From Clostridiales bacterium UBA6363 (GTDB taxonomy: Bacteria; Bacillota; Clostridia; UBA1381), in the NCBI GenBank assembly GCA_002438865.1, contig DJRJ01000115.1, positions 1 to 14,082 of the forward strand: a DNA stretch of 14,082 nucleotides, given 5' to 3'. The notes under the pieces are model-generated. The model was not told the DNA's origin, did not search any database, and worked only from the letters and a program-made list of their open reading frames with translations. Shown one piece after another: positions 6,518 through 14,082 of this stretch (positions within the stretch are counted from its first letter, which is position 1; the number at the start of each line of letters is the position of its first letter). Both the position numbers and the translations under genes were made by a program.

Positions 6518-7340
6518 CTATATAACCCCTTATCGCTTCTTTCATTTCGGCAAGGTCCTCACGGTACGTAATGCCAAACCACTTATCCGTATTTTCGTAT
6601 ACTTTTACTGTAGATTTACCCTCTTCTATAGTTTCTCCTACAACGAGCGGAATATAGAATTCGTCTTTCATAATGTCGGCTTCCGCAAGGAATTTTTTGT
6701 ACTTTTCATCGATTATATCGAATATATCGGGAGTAAGTCCCCACAAGTTCATCGAAACGCACGACTCGGGCGAAAGCTCCTTTGTGCCGTTGTCATAGCG
6801 GCATTTGTTGTCGATGTCGGTTATCTCGCTGATTTTTTTGAGGTATCCGTTTTCCGTAACGCATACGCCTCTCGAAACCGTGCCGTTTTCGCTCAAAGTG
6901 TTCTTTAGCTTGTACGCCGTCATGGCATATTCGCCCGGCTTTGCCGATTTCAAGTGCTTGCTGATTTCGGTAAATGCATTTGCACCGTAGTAGTCGTCGG
7001 CATTGATAATAGCAAACGGCTCGTTCACCAAATCACGGCAGCAAAGAACTGCGTGCGCCGTACCGAACGGCTTTTTGCGTCCCTCTGGCAGACAGGTCAT
7101 ATCCTGAATAACGTATGAAACGTCAATGGTTTTTGCTATGCGCTTTCCGATAAGCTCATGAAAATCTTCTTTCATATCCTCACGCACAATAAATATAACC
7201 TTGTTAAAACCCGCCTTTTTTGCGTCATATACAGAGAAGTCCAGAATGCCCTTGCCGTCGTCGGTTACGGGCGCAGCCTGCTTTAGTCCGCCGAATCGGC
7301 TTCCCATACCTGCTGCCATAACTATTAATGTTGTGTTCAT
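6492..7340 (-). CDS. Sugar-1-phosphate nucleotidyltransferase (NTP-transferase family)
   Basis: The 282-residue protein has a GT-A-like nucleotidyltransferase fold. The N-terminal nucleotide-binding loop reads 'MAAGMGSRFGGLKQ' (8-21), 'PFGTAHAV' (91-98) contacts the base in relatives, and 'INADDYYG' (112-119) supplies the metal-binding acid (Asp115 or Asp116). 'MNLWGLTPDIFD' and 'KWFGITYREDL' are typical late segments. It is not the galactose-1-phosphate uridylyltransferase type (LnpC/GalT) of the bifidobacterial cluster. As first gene of the operon, overlapping nahK by 26 bases, it most likely turns GlcNAc-1-P or GalNAc-1-P into a nucleotide sugar such as UDP-GlcNAc/UDP-GalNAc; base and sugar choice are inference. 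AAGGAG lies nine bases before ATG 7340. Confidence 0.88.
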   Translation of the reverse strand: MNTTLIVMAAGMGSRFGGLKQAAPVTDDGKGILDFSVYDAKKAGFNKVIFIVREDMKEDFHELIGKRIAKTIDVSYVIQDMTCLPEGRKKPFGTAHAVLCCRDLVNEPFAIINADDYYGANAFTEISKHLKSAKPGEYAMTAYKLKNTLSENGTVSRGVCVTENGYLKKISEITDIDNKCRYDNGTKELSPESCVSMNLWGLTPDIFDIIDEKYKKFLAEADIMKDEFYIPLVVGETIEEGKSTVKVYENTDKWFGITYREDLAEMKEAIRGYIDAGLYEGI

Positions 7341-7373
7341 AACTACACACTCCTTAATTTTTTAGTTGTATTT

Positions 7374-7400
7374 ATTATACCATTAATTTTGAATTAATGG
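7374..7400 (-). promoter_or_regulatory. Extended -10 promoter with an operator-like palindrome for the amino-sugar operon
   Basis: On the minus strand TATAAT (7374-7379) is preceded by TGG, forming an extended -10 (TGnTATAAT); no good -35 is seen. A perfect inverted repeat, CCATTAATT (7380-7388) and AATTAATGG (7392-7400) with a 3-base centre, fills the spacer just upstream. A repressor bound there would block RNA polymerase. The regulator is not identified. A weaker TGTTATAAT lies upstream (7443-7451) and may be a second start. Confidence 0.55.
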
Positions 7401-7516
7401 AATAGAAAAAAGAAAAATTTTCGATGATTTTTAATTTATCTCATTATAACACCTAAAATATCGGGTGTCTTTGGAAAAAAAGTTCAAAAATTTATATAAT
7501 CGGACGGAAAAAACAG

Positions 7517-7545
7517 TTGAAATATCGGCAGAAACAAGGTATAAT
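7517..7545 (+). promoter_or_regulatory. Consensus sigma-A promoter for lon
   Basis: TTGAAA (7517-7522) and TATAAT (7540-7545) are separated by exactly 17 bases. Transcription would begin near 7552, which makes ATG 7554 nearly leaderless and supports ATG 7581, with AAGGGAGG (7565-7572), as the lon start. Confidence 0.8.
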
Positions 7546-7580
7546 AATATGAGATGCTTTTTATAAGGGAGGTTATACAT

Positions 7581-9893
7581 ATGGAGAATGTACTTCATTA
7601 TATACCTGTGATACCTATGCGGGGAATGGTGGTATTTCCGCATATGAGTCTTAATTTTGATGCGGGCAGAGATATATCCATAAAGGGACTTACGGCGGCT
7701 TCTCAGGAGGATTCGCTTGTGTTTTTGACCGCACAGAAAAAAACAGACAAGGAAAATCCCAAACTTGAGGATTTGTATAATATAGGAACAATAGCAAAAA
7801 TTCAGCAGGTTATGAACCTGCCGGGAAACATAGTGCGTGTTATCGTAACGGGAATAAAGCGTGGGGCGGTGCGTGAACTTACTGCGTCAAAGCCGTATTT
7901 CAAAGCCGTTGTAGAGGAATTTGATGAACTGCCCAACGAGGATATGACGGTAAACGAGGCGTATATGCGCCAGGTGAGAAAGGCGTATGAGGAATATTTT
8001 GCGCAGAATCCGAAGCTTAATGCGGATAATTTTATGAGTATTCTCTCTGCGGAGGATTTAGGTTCGCTCTGCGATATGGTAGCAGGCGGAATGGAACAGC
8101 GGCTTGAGGAAAAGCAGAAACTGCTCGAGGAATTTGACGTTCATAAGCGTGCGGAAAAGCTTATGGTGCTTATAAAAGAGAATATCGACGTTTTAAAGGT
8201 GGAACAGCGCATTGCAAAGAAAGTCAAAGAGAATATCGACCAAAATCAGAAGGAATACTATCTGCGTGAACAGCTTAAGGTCATAACCGAGGAACTGGGC
8301 GATAAGGACGGAATAAATGCGGATGTAAACGATTACAAAGAACGCATTAAAAAGGCAAAAGCCGGAAAAGAGAACACCGAAAAGCTTTTAAAGGAAGTGG
8401 ACAGGTTCTCAAAAATGCAGGCGGCGTCTGCGGAAAGTTCGGTAATAAGGTCGTACCTCGATACCGTTCTCGATATGCCATGGAACAAGCATACAAAGGA
8501 AAAATTTGATATAAAAGAAGCACAGCGCATACTTGACGAGGATCATTACGGACTCGAAAAGGTAAAGGAGCGTGTTTTGGAATACCTTGCCGTGCGCCGC
8601 CTTACTAACGGTAAAAACGGTACGGTGCTGTGCCTTGCAGGCCCTCCGGGAGTGGGAAAAACATCAATTGCAAAATCAATAGCGAGAGCATTGGGCAGAA
8701 AGTACGTCAGAGTGTCGCTCGGCGGTATTCACGATGAGGCGGATATACGAGGTCACAGAAAGACGTACATAGGCGCAATGGAAGGCAGAATTATGGCGGC
8801 AATGAAAGAGGCAAAGGTAAACAATCCTCTTATGCTGCTCGATGAAATAGACAAAATGGGTGCAGATTACAAGGGCGACCCTGCGGCGGCGCTTTTGGAG
8901 GTACTGGACGTTGAGCAGAACAATGCGTTTCGTGACCATTATCTTGAGGTGGAGTTCGATTTGTCAAAGGTACTGTTTGTAACAACGGCAAATTCACTCG
9001 ATACCGTTTCTCAGCCGCTGCTCGACCGTATGGAAATAATAACCCTCACAGGCTATACGGACGAGGAAAAATTCCATATAGCAAAGGATTATCTTCTGAA
9101 AAAGGAGATAGTGAGAAACGGTCTTACAGATAAGCAGATAAAAATAACGGACGAGGCAATAAAGAAGATAATCGAGCATTATACACGGGAAGCCGGGGTG
9201 CGAAAGCTTGAACAGACGATAGGCGCACTTTGCCGAAAGGCGGCAAAAGCAATACTTGATTCCGAAAAGAAATCGGTCAGAATAACCGATAAAAACATAT
9301 CGGAATATCTCGGAAAGGAACGCTATCATTTTGAAATGAAAAACGAGCATGATGAGGTAGGCATAGCACGAGGACTTGCATGGACGAGCGTGGGCGGCGA
9401 AACGCTTTCGATTGAAGCGAATGTTATGAGCGGAACGGGCAAGGTTGAGCTTACCGGACAGCTCGGCGACGTTATGAAAGAGAGCGCAATGGCGGCAATA
9501 AGCTATATCCGTTCAAAATCGGACAAGCTTGACATATCGTCCGATTTCTATGAGAAAAAAGATATACATATCCATGTGCCTGAGGGCGCAGTTCCAAAGG
9601 ACGGCCCGAGCGCAGGCATAACAATGGCTACGGCGCTTGTATCATCGCTTGCCGGTAAGCCTGTCAGAAACGATATTGCAATGACGGGTGAAATAACGTT
9701 AAGGGGCAGAGTGCTTCCGATAGGCGGACTTAAGGAAAAGGCGCTTGCGGCGTACCGTGCAGGAATAAAAACGGTTATAATTCCCGAGGAAAACAGAGCG
9801 GATATAGATGATATTCCGCAGGAAATACGCAAAAAGCTGAAATTTATTCCCGTGTCGGATATGGATACGGTGCTTGAAAATGCATTAAGATAG
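7581..9893 (+). CDS. lon: ATP-dependent Lon protease (LonA)
   Basis: The 770-residue cytoplasmic serine protease unfolds and degrades misfolded and regulatory proteins. In order: an N-terminal substrate-binding LON domain (about 5-200, '[15 protein letters not shown]'), a coiled linker ('[23 protein letters not shown]'), an AAA+ module with Walker [10 protein letters not shown] (354-362) and Walker [10 protein letters not shown] (417-425), and the C-terminal protease domain with Ser677 in KDGPSAG and Lys718 in GGLKEK forming the Ser-Lys dyad. Length and motifs are those of a complete LonA. The start is ATG 7581, eight bases after AAGGGAGG; an ATG nine codons earlier has no leader for a ribosome site. 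It is first in an operon with ysxC, whose ribosome site overlaps the lon stop. No heat-shock operator is seen. Confidence 0.98.
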   Translation: MENVLHYIPVIPMRGMVVFPHMSLNFDAGRDISIKGLTAASQEDSLVFLTAQKKTDKENPKLEDLYNIGTIAKIQQVMNLPGNIVRVIVTGIKRGAVRELTASKPYFKAVVEEFDELPNEDMTVNEAYMRQVRKAYEEYFAQNPKLNADNFMSILSAEDLGSLCDMVAGGMEQRLEEKQKLLEEFDVHKRAEKLMVLIKENIDVLKVEQRIAKKVKENIDQNQKEYYLREQLKVITEELGDKDGINADVNDYKERIKKAKAGKENTEKLLKEVDRFSKMQAASAESSVIRSYLDTVLDMPWNKHTKEKFDIKEAQRILDEDHYGLEKVKERVLEYLAVRRLTNGKNGTVLCLAGPPGVGKTSIAKSIARALGRKYVRVSLGGIHDEADIRGHRKTYIGAMEGRIMAAMKEAKVNNPLMLLDEIDKMGADYKGDPAAALLEVLDVEQNNAFRDHYLEVEFDLSKVLFVTTANSLDTVSQPLLDRMEIITLTGYTDEEKFHIAKDYLLKKEIVRNGLTDKQIKITDEAIKKIIEHYTREAGVRKLEQTIGALCRKAAKAILDSEKKSVRITDKNISEYLGKERYHFEMKNEHDEVGIARGLAWTSVGGETLSIEANVMSGTGKVELTGQLGDVMKESAMAAISYIRSKSDKLDISSDFYEKKDIHIHVPEGAVPKDGPSAGITMATALVSSLAGKPVRNDIAMTGEITLRGRVLPIGGLKEKALAAYRAGIKTVIIPEENRADIDDIPQEIRKKLKFIPVSDMDTVLENALR

Positions 9894-9904
9894 GGAGAAA
9901 ACGT

Positions 9905-10519
9905 ATGAAACAAATGAATTTGCATAATGCGTCGATAAAGGTATCGGCGGTAAATCCTAAACAGTATCCGACGGACGGCTATCCCGAATTTGCTTTTGCG
10001 GGACGTTCAAACGTCGGAAAATCGTCGCTTATAAATAAACTTTTGAACAGAAAATCACTTGCGAGAGTAAGTTCTACGCCGGGAAAAACCGCAACGATAA
10101 ATTTTTATAATATAGACGATACGATTTATCTTGTCGATTTGCCGGGGTACGGATATGCACAGCGCTCAAAAGCTGAAAAGGAAAAATGGGGCAAAATGAT
10201 GGAGGATTATCTTGCCGAGCGTGAACAGCTTGTGCAGACGATACTTCTCGTGGACAGCCGCCATAAGCCGACGGCGGACGATATTATGATGGCACAGTGG
10301 ATACGCCATTACCACGACAGGCTTATAGCCGTTGCCACAAAGACGGATAAGCTTAAAAAGCGTGAGATTGAAACAAATCTTGAACTTATATACGATACGC
10401 TTGAAATGACCGAGGATGATATTCTCGTGCCGTTTTCAACGGCGGGTGACGAGGGTAAATTCACTGTCTGGGATATGATAGATATGATGCGAGCAGGCTT
10501 TGAATTTCAGGACGAATAA
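9905..10519 (+). CDS. ysxC: Ribosome biogenesis GTPase YsxC/EngB (YihA family)
   Basis: The 204-residue TRAFAC-class GTPase is needed for late assembly of the large ribosomal subunit in relatives. Visible G motifs are G1 GRSNVGKS (33-40), the G2 region 'SSTPGKT' (56-62), G3 DLPG (78-81) followed by the family mark 'YGYA', G4 TKTD (145-148) and the G5 region 'PFSTA' (176-180). The length is normal. AGGGAG overlaps the lon stop and sits seven bases before ATG 9905. The lon-ysxC order is a familiar Firmicute arrangement, so this is a housekeeping operon. A second in-frame ATG three codons on is a possible alternative start. Confidence 0.97.
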   Translation: MKQMNLHNASIKVSAVNPKQYPTDGYPEFAFAGRSNVGKSSLINKLLNRKSLARVSSTPGKTATINFYNIDDTIYLVDLPGYGYAQRSKAEKEKWGKMMEDYLAEREQLVQTILLVDSRHKPTADDIMMAQWIRHYHDRLIAVATKTDKLKKREIETNLELIYDTLEMTEDDILVPFSTAGDEGKFTVWDMIDMMRAGFEFQDE

Positions 10520-10543
10520 ATATGATTGACGTGAGGTGTGTTT

Positions 10544-11824
10544 GTGAAAGCAATAGGGATTGATATAGGAACAACGAGTGTGTGCGGCATTTTAATCAAC
10601 GCTGCAACCGGCAATGTTGAGAAGTCTGTTACCCAAAACAGCAATGCTTTTATTGGCGGCTGTGCCGAGTGGGAAAAAATTCAGTCGGTTGACAGAATTA
10701 TGACGATTGCGGAGAATATTCTCAAAGAGCTTATAAGCAGTGACGTTGCGGCTATCGGCGTTACGGGACAAATGCACGGAATTGTCTATACCGATGCGGA
10801 AGGAAATGCGGTAAGTCCGCTGTACACATGGCAGGATAAGCGTGGAGATTTGCCTTACAAAGATACAACATACGCAAAATATTTGGGCAGCTTTTCGGGT
10901 TACGGCAATGTAACGGATTTTTATAATACCGAAAACGGACTGAAGCCGGTTAATGCTGCAAGCTATTGTACGATTCAGGATTATGTGGTTATGCAGCTTT
11001 GCGGATTTAAAAAACCGCTGATGCATACGAGCAATGCTGCAAGCTTGGGTTGTTACGATTTTGAGAGCAACCGATTTAATTATGCATACGATGCGGAGAT
11101 AACGGGTGATTACCGTATTGCGGGCGAGTATAACGGAACACCTGTAAGTGTTGCCGTGGGTGACAATCAAGCGAGCGTTTTTTCAACACTTGCAGATGAA
11201 AATGATATTCTGATAAATATAGGAACGGGCAGCCAGGTTTCGGTAATTTCGGATAAGCCGTCTGACAGCACAGAGGTTGAAACAAGACCGTATTTTGAAA
11301 ATAAATATCTTCTTGTGGGAGCCGCACTGTGCGGCGGCAGGGCATATTCACTGCTCAAAAGCTTTTATGCCGAAACATTCGGATATTTGAAAAAAATTGA
11401 TGATGGCGAAATCTATAAGATTATGAACGATATGCTAAAGAGCGCAGAAAAAAGCTCATTTAAGGTTGATACACGTTTTGCCGGCACAAGATTAAATTCG
11501 GAGATAACAGGCGGCATATCCGGGATAACAACCGAAAATTTCACCCCCTCCTCATTGACGTCGGGAGTGCTTTGCGGAATGGCGGACGAACTTCTGAATA
11601 TGTATAAGCAAATGGGGACTGTAAAAAGCGGTATGGTTGGATCGGGTAACGGAATACGCAAAAATAAGGCGCTCGTTAAAATTTTTGAAGAAAAATTCGG
11701 CGCAAAAATGAAAATCCCGGCTCATCTTGAGGAGGCGGCAGTCGGAGCGGCAATGTTTGGTATGATTTCCTGCGGCGAATTTAAAAATGCGGCTGATGCC
11801 GAGAAAATTATTTCTTATGAATAA
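10544..11824 (+). CDS. FGGY-family carbohydrate kinase, sedoheptulokinase-like
   Basis: This 426-residue sugar kinase has the FGGY/actin-like ATPase fold: N-terminal phosphate loop 'GIDIGTTSVCGIL', 'GVTGQMHGIVY', 'YTWQDKRGD', 'IQDYVVMQLCG...PLMHTSNAAS', the catalytic-base region 'AVGDNQASVFS', 'NIGTGSQVSV', and the C-terminal adenosine site 'MVGSGNGIRKN...EEAAVGAAMFG'. The 'TGQMHG', 'DYVV-LCG--PLM--NAAS' and 'GD-QASV-S' segments match animal sedoheptulokinase best, as remembered. That enzyme makes sedoheptulose-7-phosphate for the pentose phosphate pathway; xylulose or another ketose is possible. The start chosen is GTG 10544, seven bases after GAGG; GTG 10538 lies only one base from it. It follows ysxC by 24 bases, so it is probably co-transcribed. 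At 426 residues it is shorter than the animal enzyme (~478), but all key motifs are present. Confidence 0.85.
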   Translation: MKAIGIDIGTTSVCGILINAATGNVEKSVTQNSNAFIGGCAEWEKIQSVDRIMTIAENILKELISSDVAAIGVTGQMHGIVYTDAEGNAVSPLYTWQDKRGDLPYKDTTYAKYLGSFSGYGNVTDFYNTENGLKPVNAASYCTIQDYVVMQLCGFKKPLMHTSNAASLGCYDFESNRFNYAYDAEITGDYRIAGEYNGTPVSVAVGDNQASVFSTLADENDILINIGTGSQVSVISDKPSDSTEVETRPYFENKYLLVGAALCGGRAYSLLKSFYAETFGYLKKIDDGEIYKIMNDMLKSAEKSSFKVDTRFAGTRLNSEITGGISGITTENFTPSSLTSGVLCGMADELLNMYKQMGTVKSGMVGSGNGIRKNKALVKIFEEKFGAKMKIPAHLEEAAVGAAMFGMISCGEFKNAADAEKIISYE

Positions 11825-11856
11825 GATGCTTTCATTTGAGGATAAATTCTGTTAAT

Positions 11857-11895
11857 AAAAAACCTTGATACGCAAATGCGTATCAAGGTTTTTTT
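11857..11895. terminator. Strong bidirectional intrinsic terminator
   Basis: An 18-base arm (11857-11874, starting AAAAAACCTTGATACG) pairs perfectly with 11877-11894, giving T runs on both strands. It ends the lon-ysxC-kinase operon and, from the other side, smpB, whose stop codon (11894-11896) lies in the tract. Confidence 0.92.
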
Positions 11896-12364
11896 ATCTT
11901 TGGCGTTCCTTTAATGCTCTGTCCATTCTGCGTGATGCGTCACGCTTTGCAATATCGTCACGCTTGTCGTAGAGTTTTTTGCCTTTTACAAGAGCAAGAG
12001 ATACCTTTACGAGCGAGCCTTTAAGATATACCGAAAGCGGCACAAGGGAATAACCCTGCTGAGAAATAAGCCCTGCAATCTTTCTGATTTCCTTTTTGTG
12101 GAGCAAAAGCTTTTTCTCACGCATAGGGTCACGGTTGAAAATATTTCCCTGTTCAAAGGGGCTTATGTTCATACTTTTAACAAACACCTCGCCACGGTCT
12201 ACCGAGGCGTATGCTTCATTGATATTTACTTTTCCGAGCCGCACGGATTTTACCTCTGTGCCGAAAAGCTCTATTCCGCACTCATATGTTTCTATTATAA
12301 AATATTCGTGCCTTGCTTTTTTGTTTTGTGAAACTATTTTAATTTTATCCTTTTCGTTGGGCAT
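11894..12364 (-). CDS. smpB: SsrA-binding protein SmpB
   Basis: The 156-residue RNA-binding protein carries tmRNA to stalled ribosomes for trans-translation. Family features are visible: '[14 protein letters not shown]' near the N-terminus, '[24 protein letters not shown]', '[26 protein letters not shown]' and the C-terminal tail '[20 protein letters not shown]' that reaches into the decoding centre. The length is normal. GGAG lies about nine bases before ATG 12364. It is the last gene of the minus-strand operon, 16 bases after the thioesterase, and ends inside the shared terminator. The tmRNA gene (ssrA), often close by, is not in the window. Confidence 0.98.
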   Translation of the reverse strand: MPNEKDKIKIVSQNKKARHEYFIIETYECGIELFGTEVKSVRLGKVNINEAYASVDRGEVFVKSMNISPFEQGNIFNRDPMREKKLLLHKKEIRKIAGLISQQGYSLVPLSVYLKGSLVKVSLALVKGKKLYDKRDDIAKRDASRRMDRALKERQR

Positions 12365-12380
12365 AATATCACTCCGTTTC

Positions 12381-12851
12381 TTATTTGCGCTTGTGGCTGT
12401 AATATCTTTTTTCGCCGGCGGCGTAAAGGCATTTTATATACGGCTCGTCTATTATTTCGAGCGGCGGTACTTTTGACGGCACTCCGTGCTCATCAACGGA
12501 AACCATTGTAAAAAATGCCGTAAGGGCGATTGCTTTTTCGCCCGTCATGGGATTTTCGGACTCAACTGTAACGAACGTTTCCATTGATGAATTTCCGACA
12601 AATACAACGTGCGCCGTACAGGTTACAAGATCGCCTATGTGTATCGGCTTTTTAAAGCACAATTCGTCCACACGTGCCGTCACCACATCGCTGTGCGCAT
12701 ACTTCATTGCCGCCGCTCCTGCGGCGGAGTCCATTATTTTTATTATTTCGCCGCCGTGAATGTTTCCGGCTGCGTTTGACTGATTGGGGAGCACTATCTG
12801 TGCAAGCACTGCCTCCGAATCGTAAAAGTTCCTTGTGTTCAAAAAAATCAC
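12381..12851 (-). CDS. Acyl-CoA thioesterase (hotdog fold, YciA/BACH-like)
   Basis: The 156-residue single-domain hotdog thioesterase hydrolyses acyl-CoA to free acid and CoA. Family marks are '[33 protein letters not shown]' with the N-x-x-G-N-I-H-G-G core (the usual active-site Asp is in 'IMDSAA'), '[21 protein letters not shown]' and '[17 protein letters not shown]'. The chain-length preference cannot be told. The GTG start at 12851 overlaps the upstream TGA stop as GTGA, a usual coupling arrangement, but the GGAAAGG motif is only one base from that GTG. TTG 12842, ten bases after it, is a real alternative giving a protein three residues shorter. Confidence 0.93.
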   Translation of the reverse strand: MIFLNTRNFYDSEAVLAQIVLPNQSNAAGNIHGGEIIKIMDSAAGAAAMKYAHSDVVTARVDELCFKKPIHIGDLVTCTAHVVFVGNSSMETFVTVESENPMTGEKAIALTAFFTMVSVDEHGVPSKVPPLEIIDEPYIKCLYAAGEKRYYSHKRK

Positions 12852-14082
12852 ACCTTTCCGTCAGAATTTCCCGTAAGACAGACAACGGATTTCACAATTC
12901 TGTGATCCTTTATGTCCGTAACTTTGATTACAAGACCGCTTTCTTCGATTTCAAAGGACGAGCCGTCGTCGGGGATTGAACCGAGAATATCGAAAATAAA
13001 TCCGCCGAAAGTATCGCAGTCCTCGGAATTTATTTTTACGCCGAGCGCATCTTCGACTTCATCGAGCGGAGCAGAGCCTTTTATTGCCCATGTGCCCGAG
13101 TCTATGCGCTTAATATCATCATCATTATCAAAACTTCCCACAAGCTGCTGAACAAGATCGTTCATTGTGACAATTCCGCTCATACCGCCGTATTCGTCAA
13201 GCACTACGGCGAAATTGTTTCCGCTCTTTTTCATATTGCGGAACAGGACGTCCGCCTTGACGCTGCAGGGGACAAAGTACGCCGGTTTTACGGCGTTTTT
13301 AACCATTTCATCATGTGAACAGTTCCTTAATCTGAAAAAGTCTTTCATATTAAGTATACCCGCAATATCGTCCGCATTTTCACCGCAGACGGGCAGAATC
13401 GAATGGCGGCTCTCGTGAATGGTGTTTTCCCACTCGTCAAGCGTTTCGTCAAGCCACAGCATAACGACGTCTTTGCGGTGCGTGGAAATTTCGTCAACCG
13501 TTATGTCGTCAAATTCGAACACATTCTGTATAAGCTCTTTTTCTTCAACGTCAATAGCTCCCTTTTCACTGCCGGCGTCCACCATCAGGCGGATTTCCTC
13601 CTCCGTAACCTCGTCGTCCTCGGCGTCGGGATCAATGCCGAGAAGCCGCAGTATTCCGTTGGTCGATGCGGTAAGCAGCGAAACAAGCGGTGCAAATATT
13701 TTTGATATTATATATATTCCCGAGGAAAGTCCGAGCGCCAGCTTTTCGGAGTTTTTCATCGCAAGCCGCTTGGGAACAAGCTCGCCGAATATAAGCGTAA
13801 AGTATGACAGGATTATTGTTATAACAATAACCGAAACGGCGTCAACCGTCTTTTCGGAAAAAGACGGTGCGATTTTCATAACCGCGTCTGTCAGTATGCC
13901 CGAGAAATTATCGGCGGCAAACGCACTTCCCAAAAATCCCGAAAGCGTTATTGCAACCTGTATTGTGGCAAGAAATCTTGCCGGACGGCTTGTAAGTGAT
14001 ATAAGCTTTACCGCACGCTTATCCCCGTCCTTGGAAAGCTTTTCAAGCTTTGTATCGTTTAATGCAATAACCGCTATTTCAG
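12848..14082 (-). CDS. CNNM/CBS/CorC-type transmembrane protein (HlyC/CorC 'hemolysin' family), 5' end cut by right edge
   Basis: The frame is open from the right edge (starting 'EIAVIALNDTKLEKLSKDGD') to the stop at 12848-12850, 410 visible residues, so the gene begins outside the window. A TTG at 13933 is an ordinary Leu codon in 'ITLSGFLGSAFAADNF', not the start. Order: partial CNNM (DUF21) membrane domain ('RFLATIQVAITLSGFLGSAFAADN', then a hydrophobic helix 'VSVIVITIILSYFTLIFGEL' and 'VPKRLAM'), a linker, a CBS pair ('VDEISTHRKDVVMLWLDETL...' and 'FAVVLDEYGGMSGIVTMNDL'), and a C-terminal CorC_HlyC domain ('TFGGFIFDILGSIPDDG'). Relatives are linked to Mg2+/Co2+ transport or efflux; 'hemolysin' is a historical label. 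The acidic 'DPDAEDDEVTEEE' linker is typical. It heads or continues the operon with the thioesterase and smpB. Confidence 0.95.
   Translation of the reverse strand, partial: EIAVIALNDTKLEKLSKDGDKRAVKLISLTSRPARFLATIQVAITLSGFLGSAFAADNFSGILTDAVMKIAPSFSEKTVDAVSVIVITIILSYFTLIFGELVPKRLAMKNSEKLALGLSSGIYIISKIFAPLVSLLTASTNGILRLLGIDPDAEDDEVTEEEIRLMVDAGSEKGAIDVEEKELIQNVFEFDDITVDEISTHRKDVVMLWLDETLDEWENTIHESRHSILPVCGENADDIAGILNMKDFFRLRNCSHDEMVKNAVKPAYFVPCSVKADVLFRNMKKSGNNFAVVLDEYGGMSGIVTMNDLVQQLVGSFDNDDDIKRIDSGTWAIKGSAPLDEVEDALGVKINSEDCDTFGGFIFDILGSIPDDGSSFEIEESGLVIKVTDIKDHRIVKSVVCLTGNSDGKV

Larger units (their letters stand above)
7341..7580. other. Divergent intergenic region between the amino-sugar operon and lon
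   Basis: About 240 bases hold only control elements: the palindrome/extended -10 promoter for the left operon, the lon promoter at right, and a short imperfect hairpin (ACACC 7449-7453 with GGTGT 7464-7468) lacking a T run. I found no CIRCE or CtsR box and no RNA gene. Confidence 0.6.

Noticed and set aside
6492..7340. Identification of the nucleotidyltransferase as LnpC/GalT
   Set aside because: It has the NTP-transferase N-terminal loop and DD metal site, not the His-x-His motif of GalT-type uridylyltransferases.
7449..7468. Hairpin in the divergent spacer as a terminator or riboswitch
   Set aside because: The stem is only five base pairs with no T run, and no known riboswitch pattern is seen.
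7554..7580. Earlier ATG for lon at 7554
   Set aside because: It lies about two bases from the predicted transcription start; ATG 7581 has an ideal ribosome site and fits the family N-terminus.
10592..11170. 192-codon minus-strand open frame opposite the FGGY kinase
   Set aside because: Low-complexity antisense translation over a clearly conserved gene.
11825..11893. tmRNA (ssrA) next to smpB
   Set aside because: The space is only about 70 bases and is filled by the terminator hairpin.
13931..13933. Apparent start codon (TTG) of the CBS/CorC protein at 13933
   Set aside because: The frame is open to the right edge and the upstream residues fit the CNNM domain, so TTG is an internal Leu.

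Overview
The window looks like a chromosomal segment of a low-to-moderate G+C, Gram-positive anaerobe of the Clostridia (gut Ruminococcaceae/Lachnospiraceae type). The reasons are strong AAGGAGG-type ribosome sites, sigma-A promoters, the lon-ysxC gene pair, a glycyl-radical-enzyme activase remnant and a close NahK homologue. This placement is inferred from gene content and style, not from a database search. I see no rRNA, tRNA, tmRNA, CRISPR array or insertion sequence.

Left accessory region (1-2755). A tyrosine recombinase, cut by the left edge, and an AraC-family regulator lie on the minus strand. The regulator diverges from a short plus-strand unit of two damaged-looking genes: a short-chain dehydrogenase that lost its C-terminus, joined at TAATG to a radical-SAM activase that lost its N-terminus, including the CxxxCxxC cluster motif. 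The simplest reading is one deletion that removed the junction of two former neighbours. A bidirectional terminator closes the region.

Amino-sugar operon (7340 to 2766, minus strand). The order is sugar-1-phosphate nucleotidyltransferase, N-acetylhexosamine 1-kinase (NahK), GlcNAc-6-phosphate deacetylase (NagA), then a single 528-residue protein joining glucosamine-6-phosphate deaminase (NagB) to a ROK-family sugar kinase. Together they could send GlcNAc/GalNAc either to a nucleotide sugar (phosphorylation at C1, then nucleotidyl transfer) or to fructose-6-phosphate (phosphorylation at C6, deacetylation, deamination). A palindrome sits in the promoter spacer and is a candidate repressor site. 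No transporter, lacto-N-biose phosphorylase or dedicated regulator is in the window.

Housekeeping plus-strand operon (7517-11895): a consensus promoter, then lon, ysxC (engB) and an FGGY kinase resembling sedoheptulokinase, closed by a strong bidirectional terminator.

Right minus-strand operon (14082 to 11894): a CNNM/CBS/CorC-type membrane protein cut by the right edge, a hotdog-fold acyl-CoA thioesterase and smpB, converging on the same terminator.

No undescribed defence or mobile system could be demonstrated. The most unusual items are the NagB-ROK fusion and its operon, and the deletion scar at about 2065.
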